DNA of 64,000 nucleotides from Protofrankia sp963555925 (lineage in GTDB: Bacteria > Actinomycetota > Actinomycetes > Frankiales > Frankiaceae). The number at the start of each line of letters is the position of its first letter. Positions within the stretch are counted from its first letter, which is position 1. Shown in pieces: positions 57,595 to 64,000 of the stretch. The notes beneath the pieces are model-generated. The model saw only the letters and a program-made list of their open reading frames with translations, searched no databases and was not told where the DNA came from. The translations under genes and the position numbers were made by a program. Where the stretch lies: the NCBI GenBank assembly GCA_963555925.1, contig CAUVXJ010000048.1, forward strand, positions 62,001 to 126,000, given 5' to 3'.

Positions 57595-58374
57595 CTACCA
57601 GGCGGCGGTACCGCCGTCGACGTTGAGCAGCGCGCCGGTGATGCCGCCGCCGAGGTCGCTGGCGAGCAGCCGGGCCATCGCCGCGACCTCCTCGACGGTG
57701 TTCAGGCGCTTGATCGCGGACTCGTCCGCATACGTCTGGAGGAACTCCTCATAGGTGATGCCGACGCTGGCCGCGGCCACGGGCCCGGCATCCTTCATCA
57801 TGTCCGTCTCGACCGCGCCGGGGCAGATCGCGTTGCAGGTGATCCCGGCGGTGCCGTACTCGAACGCCGTCGCCTTGGTGAAGCCGTTGATCGCGTGCTT
57901 GTTGGTGATGTAATGGCTGACAGCAGCCTTGTTGGCCTGCTTGCCCTCGACGGAAGAAATGTTGATGATCCGCCCCCAGCCGTTGGCGAGCATGGACGGC
58001 ACGGCCCGCCGGGTGGCCCAGAAGACGGCGTTGATGTTCCAGTTGAGGGCGGTGCTCCATGCCTCGTCGGTCAATTGGTGGATCGGGGCGAACCCGTCGC
58101 TGCCACCGGCGTTGTTCACCAGGATGTCGACACGGCCGTAGTTCGCGACAGCGGCGTCGATCAGCCCCTCCACGTCGCTTTGGAGCCGAACGTCACCGGG
58201 CACGAACTGCGCCCGGTCGCCGACCGCGAGCTCGTCGAGGGCTTCCTTGCCCTTTACCTCGGAACGGCCACTGATCACGACGTTGGCGCCGTCGGCGAGG
58301 AGCACCTCCACGATCCCGCGGCCAATGCCACGGCTGCCTCCGGTGACGACAGCGACACGTCCGTCGAGAGTCAT
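57595..58374 (-). CDS. Short-chain dehydrogenase/reductase
   Basis: 259 residues, classical SDR. Cofactor motif VAVVTGGSRGIGRGIVEVLL, VDILVNNAGGSDGFAPIHQL, catalytic Ser in IINISSVEGKQANKAAVSHY and Tyr-x3-Lys in SHYITNKHAINGF, then CNAICPGAVETDM and the terminal LLASDLGGGITGALLNVDGG. Arg after the GIG suggests NADP or NAD is not resolvable by eye. The ATG at 58374 has GGAGG upstream. Downstream of, and probably co-transcribed with, the Rieske oxygenase: oxygenase then dehydrogenase is the usual order for cis-diol or ketone formation. Confidence 0.92.
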   Translation of the reverse strand: MTLDGRVAVVTGGSRGIGRGIVEVLLADGANVVISGRSEVKGKEALDELAVGDRAQFVPGDVRLQSDVEGLIDAAVANYGRVDILVNNAGGSDGFAPIHQLTDEAWSTALNWNINAVFWATRRAVPSMLANGWGRIINISSVEGKQANKAAVSHYITNKHAINGFTKATAFEYGTAGITCNAICPGAVETDMMKDAGPVAAASVGITYEEFLQTYADESAIKRLNTVEEVAAMARLLASDLGGGITGALLNVDGGTAAW

Positions 58375-58389
58375 GCGTACGACCTCCTG

Positions 58390-58434
58390 GTCGGAATACG
58401 GGTAGTCGGAAAACAGGTGGTCGGAAAACGGGTG
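58390..58434 (-). repeat. Three tandem 15-bp repeats in the SDR leader
   Basis: Units GTCGGAATACGGGTA, GTCGGAAAACAGGTG, GTCGGAAAACGGGTG lie end to end between the Rieske oxygenase stop and the SDR ribosome site. The period is that of the AGTAQ-encoding repeats in the 3' end of the oxygenase gene, though the sequence differs. Confidence 0.75.
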
Positions 58435-58438
58435 CCGG

Positions 58439-59788
58439 TCACCGCAGGTCGTCGGTGCCGGCCTGCGCGGTGCCGGCCTGCGCGGTGCCGGCCTGCGCGG
58501 TGCCGGCCTCGTCGAGGAACCGGTCGATGACACGGTGGAAATGCTGGACGCCGGGCTCGTTGCGGCCGAAGACGAAATCCGTGCCGTCAAGCGCGGCGAG
58601 TCCCCGCGCCACACCGAAGCCGGTCGAATAGTCCTCATCCAGCACGACGTCGTGGAACCAGTCGCGGGTGGTGTCCGCGACCTTGCGTTCCTCGTCGTCG
58701 GCCGGTGGACGACGCAGCAGGATCAGCTGCTGGGTACGGGACTCCTCGGGGGTGCGGCCGGGCAGCACGAGGGACACCGAGACCGACTGGCGCCAACCCC
58801 CGGAAACAGCCAACCCGGGAAACAGCCAGAAGATCGCACCGACGCAGCTCGCCGGGTCCCACGTCTGGGGTGGCTGCGTGGACGCCTCGGCAATGGTCCG
58901 CAGCGCGAACGCGTTGCGTTGGTGCGGACCCCAGCTGTCGAACGCGGCCATATTCGACAGGTTGGTCTTGTAGACCGTCGTCGGGTGCAGCGCGGCGAAG
59001 TGGTATCCCTCGAGGTACCCGTCAACCGTGATCTTCCAGTTCGGCCCGGGTAGCACCCGCGTGGAGTGGTGATGACACCCGGCGAGCCCCAGCCCTTCGA
59101 GCAGTGGCTCAAGATCACCAAGCCAGTCGTCGAGGTCGAGCGGACGACCCGGGGTGAGCCCGACGAAGATGATGCCGGCCCGCTCCTGCGCGGGCAGCGA
59201 CACCAGCCCGGTACGGTCACGGTCGACTGGCCCGAAGGTCTTCTCACCGCCGATGCCGACGAGGCAACCCGCCATGTCGTAGGACCAGGCATGGTACGGA
59301 CACGTGATCCGTTTCGCCCGGTTCGTCCGGCCGACGCCCTCCGCGACCAGCTCGGAGCCCCGGTGGCGGCAGGCGTTCACGCTGGCGTGAACGACACCAG
59401 CGGCGTCCCGGGTGATGAGCACCGGGATGTCGACGACCTGTATGGCCTTGTAGTTACCCGGCTCGGGCAGCTCACAGGACAGCGCCAGTGGCAACGGGAC
59501 CCGCCGGTGGATGGCGTCGATCTCGTCACGCCACCGCTGCGGGTCGGAGTAGTTGCGAACGGGCTCACGCCACTGCGTCGGTACCTGCTCCGTTGTCTGC
59601 TCCCGATAGAGACCGACCAGCCGCTCCATCACCGAGCGCGCGTCGCGGCCCACGACGGTGTCAGCGCTGCTGTCCAACGCGGGGGTGTAGACGGGTGCAG
59701 AGCCGTCGGCTCCCGCGCGAGCGCTAGCGGCGGCGGAAGCGGAAGCGGAAGCGGAAGCGGAGGAACGAGTCGTGTCAGTGGTGGTCAT
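58439..59788 (-). CDS. Rieske non-heme iron ring-hydroxylating oxygenase, alpha subunit
   Basis: 449 residues. Rieske [2Fe-2S] ligands in NACRHRGSELVAEGVG and KRITCPYHAWSYDMAGCLVG; mononuclear iron site VDGYLEGYHFAALHPTTVY with the distal Asp in the C-terminal half (FHDVVLDEDYSTG). It dihydroxylates or demethylates an aromatic or other ring. N-terminal Ser-Ala repeats and a C-terminal AGTAQ repeat (four units) are unusual for the family and come from 6-bp and 15-bp tandem DNA repeats. No beta subunit; the SnoaL-like proteins at 35-45 kb could play that role but are distant. Confidence 0.92.
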   Translation of the reverse strand: MTTTDTTRSSASASASASAAASARAGADGSAPVYTPALDSSADTVVGRDARSVMERLVGLYREQTTEQVPTQWREPVRNYSDPQRWRDEIDAIHRRVPLPLALSCELPEPGNYKAIQVVDIPVLITRDAAGVVHASVNACRHRGSELVAEGVGRTNRAKRITCPYHAWSYDMAGCLVGIGGEKTFGPVDRDRTGLVSLPAQERAGIIFVGLTPGRPLDLDDWLGDLEPLLEGLGLAGCHHHSTRVLPGPNWKITVDGYLEGYHFAALHPTTVYKTNLSNMAAFDSWGPHQRNAFALRTIAEASTQPPQTWDPASCVGAIFWLFPGLAVSGGWRQSVSVSLVLPGRTPEESRTQQLILLRRPPADDEERKVADTTRDWFHDVVLDEDYSTGFGVARGLAALDGTDFVFGRNEPGVQHFHRVIDRFLDEAGTAQAGTAQAGTAQAGTDDLR

Positions 59789-60341
59789 CGGACGGACCCC
59801 TTCAATATAAAGATCATTTTCACCTGCACGTCCGAAGCCTCTTCCATCACGATTCGGATGCTATGACCCTTATCACATCGCCTTAACTAGAGGATGTCAA
59901 CAGTTACTTTCCTCGAGACCGGTGGCGCTCCACGAACATCGAGCCCACCGGCTCCCGCCCGCACCGACACACCCGAGAGGCGGGTATGCGTGGGTCGGCC
60001 ACGGCTCCCGGCGCGGCGGCGACAGTCCGGACCTGCGCGTCCGCCCCGAAGTAGTTACTGTAGTGAACGTCGATATAGTCACCGACCGCAACGGGGCCTG
60101 AGCGACGACGGCCAGCCGGTCCAGCTGCGACGGCGATCACAGCACGGCCACACCCGCCTGTTTCTTGACTCGGATTCCCAAAAGACGCAGCATGACCGGA
60201 ATCACACACCGATGGTCGGATCAGTGCCCACCCAGCGCTTCCCGGCCGTCAGGCAGCATCACGACAGCTCATGACATGACAGATCATGAGATGACACGCC
60301 ATCGGGCACGGTTCAGCGCCTGACGAGGAGAGGCAACACCG
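59789..60341. other. Long intergenic region
   Basis: 553 bp between the oxygenase (-) and the gene at 60342 (+). It begins AT-rich (TTCAATATAAAGATCATTTT), the probable oxygenase promoter, and contains a half-site GTCAACAGTTAC at 59896. A minus-strand open frame around 59904-60209 has no start signal or family and is not called. No RNA element recognised. Confidence 0.45.
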
Positions 60342-60974
60342 ATGACGCAGTTAGCGACCGGCACAGACCCGGACTCGCTCGACGAAGCGGCCCGCGCCAC
60401 ACTGACCGACCTCGTCATCCGAGGCATGCGGCGTGGCTCGGCCCCGGAACTGGACCGTCTGGTGAATGCCGGGCTGGCACTGGCCAAGGGGCCGGTGACG
60501 ATGCCCACCGTCGACGCCAGAACGCTCGTCGGCGGCTGGTCCCGTCTGTCGGCCGGTTCGCAGGCCGAGGAGCGGGTCACCGTCCTCTACCATGCGTTCC
60601 TGCCGATCAACCGTCGGTTGCGGGAACTGTGCACAGCGTGGCAATGCCGGCCGGACGGGTCGCCCAACGACCATGGCGACGCCACCTACGACGCGGCCGT
60701 ACGCGATCAGTTCGACGACGTGCACGCGTCGATCGCACGGATCATCCGCCGACTCGCCGACCCGGTCCCCGGTCTCGGCCACTACCGCGATGACCTGGCC
60801 GCCGCACTCGACGCGTTCGACGCCGGTGACGCCTCCGCTCTGACCTCACCGCTGAGCGACTCTTACCACACGGTGTGGATGCGCCTGCACCAGGAGTTGC
60901 TACTGCTACTCGGTGTGAGTCGGGCCGAGGACGAGGCGCTGGAGGAACGGCTGGTCGCGGGGTCTGCCGGGTGA
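60342..60974 (+). CDS. Hypothetical helical protein coupled to a PPDK-like gene
   Basis: 210 residues, mostly helical and acidic: LVIRGMRRGSAPELDRLVNA, ERVTVLYHAFLPINRRLREL, CTAWQCRPDG, FDDVHASIARIIRRLADPVP and SDSYHTVWMRLHQELLLLLG. No known family. The stop overlaps the GTG of the PPDK-like gene (GTGA), so the products are probably made in equal amount and may interact; a small helical subunit bound to a phosphotransfer enzyme is plausible but unproven. ATG at 60342. Confidence 0.75.
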   Translation: MTQLATGTDPDSLDEAARATLTDLVIRGMRRGSAPELDRLVNAGLALAKGPVTMPTVDARTLVGGWSRLSAGSQAEERVTVLYHAFLPINRRLRELCTAWQCRPDGSPNDHGDATYDAAVRDQFDDVHASIARIIRRLADPVPGLGHYRDDLAAALDAFDAGDASALTSPLSDSYHTVWMRLHQELLLLLGVSRAEDEALEERLVAGSAG

Positions 60975-63544
60975 ACGCTGTGTCGTCCCCCTCCCCCGGC
61001 CCGCACCTCGTCCCATACGGCCAAGGGCATGCCCGTGGGCTGGACGCCGCCGAGCTCGGCGTCCACGGAATGGAGATGGACAGCCTCGTGCGGCTGGGGC
61101 TGCCGACCGTCCCGGGTCTCACGATCCCGGCGTCACATGCCGGCGACCTCACCGACGTGACGGTCGCCCGCGGCGCGGTCGACCTGCTGTCCGCGCTGGC
61201 CGGCCGGCGCGTCGGGCAGGCCGACCGGCCGATGCTGCTGCGACTCGTCGCGAGCGCACCGGTGCCGGCGGCGGGCCTGCCACCGATGGTCGCGGGCCTC
61301 GGGCTCTCGCTGGCGACGGCCCCGGCGCTGGGCGTCGCGATCGGCCGTGCGGACACACTGTACGAAACCTGGTCGGCGACAGTGCGGACCATCGCCGAAG
61401 GTGCCCTCGGCGTCCCCGCCGACGACATCGACGACCTTGTCCTGGACAACCCCGACCCGGCCAAGCAGCTACACGCGCTACTCGACATGTGCGAACAGCT
61501 GGGCAAGGGGCCCTACCCGCAGGACCCGGCCGAGCAGGTCGCCCTCGCCGCCACCGCGCAACTGGCTCGGTGGAACTCCCCGCGTGGACGACGTGCCCGC
61601 ACGGCGCAGTCACTGCCGGCCGACACCCCGATCGCCTTCCATCTGCAGGCGCTGCTCATCGGGCCGTGGGCACGCTCGGGCCACGGCAGTGCGGCCAGTC
61701 GCGACCCCGACACCGGCGCGTTCGCACCGAGCGGGGTGTTCCACCGCGGCGTACGCCGCAGCGAACCGCCGAGTGGACCGGGCGAGCCGCTGGCACAGAT
61801 GCCCGGTGGCGCCGATCTCCTGCGCGAAGCGCTGGCTACCCTCGAACACCACTTCCGCACCGTCGCACAGGTTGGGTTCGAGCTGAAAGACGGCGAGCTC
61901 GCGCTGCTCAGTGCCGCGCCGCTGAGCCATCCCAGCCCCCAGGCGACGGTGCGGCTCGCGGTGGACCTGGCCCAGGCGGGCACCCTGGACAAGGCCACCG
62001 CGGTGCGCTCGGTGCGGCCCGAACAGGTACAGGCACTGCTGCACCCCCAGTTGCGGCTGCGCGGCGGCGAGCCGCTGCTGGTACGCGGGCTCGCCGCCTC
62101 CCCCGGCGCGGCCAGCGGCCGGATCTCGCTGTCCAGCCTCGACGCCCTCGACCGGGCCGCGGACGGTGTACCCACCATCCTGGTGATGACCGAAACGACA
62201 CCCGCGGACGTGCCAGGTCTGCTGGCCGCCGCCGCCGTCGTCACGACGGGCGGGGGACTCGCCTCACACGCGGCCGTGGTCGCCCGCGGCGCCGGTCGGC
62301 CCGCGGTGTGTGGCGCGTCGAGCCTGCGGGTCGATCCCGCCACGGGCCGGATCAGTGTGGACGGGCGGGAACTACACGAAGGCGACGTCATCTCCGTCGA
62401 CGGACGCACCGGCGACGTCTACGTCGGCGCGGTCGAGATTCGCCCGGCAGCCCCCTCCGCCGAGCTCGACGTCCTGCTCGGCTGGGCCGACGACCACCGC
62501 CGGCTCGGGGTGCGGGCCAACGCCGACACCGCGGCCGACGCGGCGAGCGCCGTGCGGCTGGGCGCCGAGGGCATCGGATTGTGCCGGACCGAACACCAGT
62601 TTCTCGGCGCCCGACTGCCGCTGGTCCGCCGGGTGATCCTCGCCGAGGATGCCGAAGACGAACGCAAGGCGCTCGCGGCCCTGGCCGACGCTCAGCGCGA
62701 GGACTTCCGCGACCTGCTGCGCGCGGTGGGGGATCGTCCGGTGACGGTGCGTCTCCTGGACGCGCCGATGCACGAGTTCCTTCCCCACGACGGTGACTAT
62801 GACGACGACCGGCAGGCCGCCCGCGCCGGGCAACTGCGCGAGGCCAATCCCATGCTCGGCGTGCGCGGTGTACGGCTCGCCCTCCTGCACCCCGGGCTCT
62901 ACCCGGCTCAGGTCGACGCCCTGTTCTCCGCCTGGATCGACGTCGCCGCCGAAGGCGTCCACCCGATCCTTGAGGTGATGATCCCGCTCGTCTCGATACC
63001 GCGGGAACTGGCCCTGGCCGCCGCCGCGGTCTCTGACGTCGCCAATGAGGTCGCTCGGCGCACCGGTGTCACCGTCGCGTACCGCATCGGCACGATGGTG
63101 GAGACGCCGCGGGCCGCGCTGCTGGCCGGCCAGCTGGCGGTGCACGCGGAGTTCCTGTCCTTCGGTACCAACGACCTCACCCAGCTCACCTACGGCTTCT
63201 CCCGGGACGACGTCGAGAGCCGGTTGCTGTCCGGCTATGTGGAACGCGGCCTGCTACCGGCAAGCCCGTTCGCCGAGCTCGACGCGGACGGCGTAGGCGA
63301 ACTGCTCGCGCTCGCCACCCGGCGGGCCCGGGCGGTCCGCCCCGACATCAAGATCGGAATATGCGGGGAGCACGGTGGCGACCCGGCGTCAATCGCCACC
63401 CTTGAGCCCCTGGGACTCGACTACGTCTCGTGCTCGCCACAACGGGTGCCCGTCGCCCGGCTCGCGGCAGCCCAGGCAGCCCAGGCAGCCCAGGCAGCCC
63501 AGGCAGCCCAGGCCACTATGATCAGTCCGGAGCGCACGCCATGA
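60971..63544 (+). CDS. PPDK-like / PEP-utilising phosphotransfer protein
   Basis: 857 residues. The central phosphohistidine domain VTTGGGLASHAAVVARGAGR (His about 434) and C-terminal PEP/pyruvate TIM barrel (GIGLCRTEHQFLGA, IGTMVETPRAALLAGQLAVH, LSFGTNDLTQLTYGFSRDDV, GICGEHGGDPASI with the catalytic Cys) are complete. The N-terminal ATP-grasp part is diverged: where PPDK has LGGKG this protein has ELGVHGMEMDSLVRLGLPTV, losing the Lys. It may thus not use ATP in the normal way. The C-terminus has an AAQ repeat from a 9-bp tandem repeat. GTG overlaps the previous stop, ATG of the next gene overlaps its own. Confidence 0.85.
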   Translation: MNAVSSPSPGPHLVPYGQGHARGLDAAELGVHGMEMDSLVRLGLPTVPGLTIPASHAGDLTDVTVARGAVDLLSALAGRRVGQADRPMLLRLVASAPVPAAGLPPMVAGLGLSLATAPALGVAIGRADTLYETWSATVRTIAEGALGVPADDIDDLVLDNPDPAKQLHALLDMCEQLGKGPYPQDPAEQVALAATAQLARWNSPRGRRARTAQSLPADTPIAFHLQALLIGPWARSGHGSAASRDPDTGAFAPSGVFHRGVRRSEPPSGPGEPLAQMPGGADLLREALATLEHHFRTVAQVGFELKDGELALLSAAPLSHPSPQATVRLAVDLAQAGTLDKATAVRSVRPEQVQALLHPQLRLRGGEPLLVRGLAASPGAASGRISLSSLDALDRAADGVPTILVMTETTPADVPGLLAAAAVVTTGGGLASHAAVVARGAGRPAVCGASSLRVDPATGRISVDGRELHEGDVISVDGRTGDVYVGAVEIRPAAPSAELDVLLGWADDHRRLGVRANADTAADAASAVRLGAEGIGLCRTEHQFLGARLPLVRRVILAEDAEDERKALAALADAQREDFRDLLRAVGDRPVTVRLLDAPMHEFLPHDGDYDDDRQAARAGQLREANPMLGVRGVRLALLHPGLYPAQVDALFSAWIDVAAEGVHPILEVMIPLVSIPRELALAAAAVSDVANEVARRTGVTVAYRIGTMVETPRAALLAGQLAVHAEFLSFGTNDLTQLTYGFSRDDVESRLLSGYVERGLLPASPFAELDADGVGELLALATRRARAVRPDIKIGICGEHGGDPASIATLEPLGLDYVSCSPQRVPVARLAAAQAAQAAQAAQAAQATMISPERTP

Positions 63545-64000
63545 CCGTCGACACCCGCGCAACCACCGCAACGGCCACCGGTTCCGACGACCGGCGTGAG
63601 GAGCTCGCAAGCCTGCGGGACACCGTCGCGCAGGCTTGCCTCGAACTCGGGGGTCCGGCCCTGGCCCGCGGCCTAGGGGAGGACGGGCCAGGCTTCGACG
63701 AACACGCCTGGGAAATCCTGGGCCGCGAGATCGGCCTGGCATGTCTGGGCCTGCCGGTGGAGGCGGGCGGCGCAGGCGACCTCGCCGAGCTCGTCACCGT
63801 CGCCGAGGTGCTAGGCGCTCACCTGATGTGCGTCCCCTTCCTGTCCTCAACGGTGCTGGCCGGCCAGGTGCTGGCCGGCACCCTCGCGGCCGGCACTACC
63901 CCGGCCGGGCCGGGCGGATCCGCCGCGGCCACCGCACTCGCGCGGGTCGCGGCCGGGGATGTGGCCGCGCTCGCCGTCACCGACACCGACGGGCGCTGGC
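63541..64000 (+). CDS. Acyl-CoA dehydrogenase, 3' end outside window
   Basis: First 153 codons. Helical N-domain DRREELASLRDTVAQACLEL, WEILGREIGLACLGLPVEAG, DLAELVTVAEVLGAHLMCVP, FLSSTVLAGQVLAG; this is the pattern of actinobacterial acyl-CoA dehydrogenases of the small-subunit (ChsE-like) type. The ATG overlaps the PPDK-like stop (ATGA), making a three-gene operon. The FAD and catalytic regions lie beyond base 64,000. Confidence 0.85.
   Translation, partial: MTVDTRATTATATGSDDRREELASLRDTVAQACLELGGPALARGLGEDGPGFDEHAWEILGREIGLACLGLPVEAGGAGDLAELVTVAEVLGAHLMCVPFLSSTVLAGQVLAGTLAAGTTPAGPGGSAAATALARVAAGDVAALAVTDTDGRW

Noticed and set aside
59893..59908. GTCAACAGTTAC as another dyad copy
   Set aside because: Only one half-site is intact and no matching -10 box lies 16-17 nt away.
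59904..60209. Minus-strand open frame of about 100 codons upstream of the Rieske oxygenase region
   Set aside because: No ribosome site, no family, no signal; high-GC DNA yields such frames by chance.
1..64000. tRNA, rRNA, CRISPR array or replication origin
   Set aside because: Looked for cloverleaf ends with CCA-type context, repeat-spacer arrays and DnaA-box clusters; none was convincing by eye.

Overview
The window is 64 kb of very GC-rich DNA from a filamentous actinomycete, most likely Frankia or a close relative. The evidence is the strong G/C third-position bias, many GTG and TTG starts, a BldC regulator, a DosR/DevR-like response regulator, an F420-type luciferase-like oxidoreductase, and a c-di-AMP (ydaO-type) leader in front of an NlpC/P60 hydrolase. 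It is draft sequence: one run of 258 N lies inside an MFS transporter gene.

Layout. 0-10 kb: bioA (3' end outside the window), a GlsB-like small membrane protein, a rhomboid protease, an orphan DosR-like regulator, pyruvate carboxylase and an M20 peptidase. 10-21 kb: a secreted phosphatase/MFS/beta-propeller operon, secreted and lipid-anchored proteins, bldC, an SQR-like flavoprotein divergent from a DHA2 drug exporter, and a Bcp peroxiredoxin. 21.6-27.3 kb: six co-directed genes (membrane protein with an NfeD-like tail, vWA, PP2C phosphatase, kinase with zinc ribbon, second vWA, second kinase-like protein). This is an enlarged TerY-P-type signalling cluster and the most system-like block in the window. 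28-31.4 kb: three cell-wall hydrolases, one under a c-di-AMP riboswitch. 31.5-51 kb: a catabolic island with acyl-CoA dehydrogenase, amidohydrolase, P450 plus ferredoxin, three SnoaL-like proteins, MDR reductase, two type III CoA-transferases, a DUF35/Ltp pair, an F420-type oxidoreductase, a GntR regulator, an aldehyde dehydrogenase and a CUT2-type ABC importer. Its genes fit activation of a hydrophobic acid to a CoA thioester, oxidation, and retro-aldol or thiolytic chain cleavage; the substrate is unknown. 51.5-57.5 kb: small secreted and zinc-binding proteins, then a graveyard holding a RiPP-like precursor, a YcaO fragment, pieces of a group II intron RT, ISAs1 and IS701 transposases, an intact 161-bp MITE and a broken LuxR regulator. 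57.6-64 kb: a short-chain dehydrogenase with a Rieske oxygenase, then an operon of an unknown protein, a PPDK-like protein and an acyl-CoA dehydrogenase that runs off the end.

Four dispersed sequence families tie the window together and are easily missed gene by gene. (1) Four minus-strand promoters share a GTCAACA-N-TGTTGAC dyad overlapping a TTGAC -35 box, with a TGATC-like -10 box 16-17 nt downstream. (2) Five AT-rich palindromes around TTTCTCATGAKGAAA lie in the catabolic and transporter region. (3) At least eight intergenic hairpins have different, compensating stems but a conserved loop close to AGAAGAACCATGAT. (4) Six copies or remnants of an IS5-like MITE have GAG-ended inverted repeats, and the complete copy is flanked by TAA duplications.
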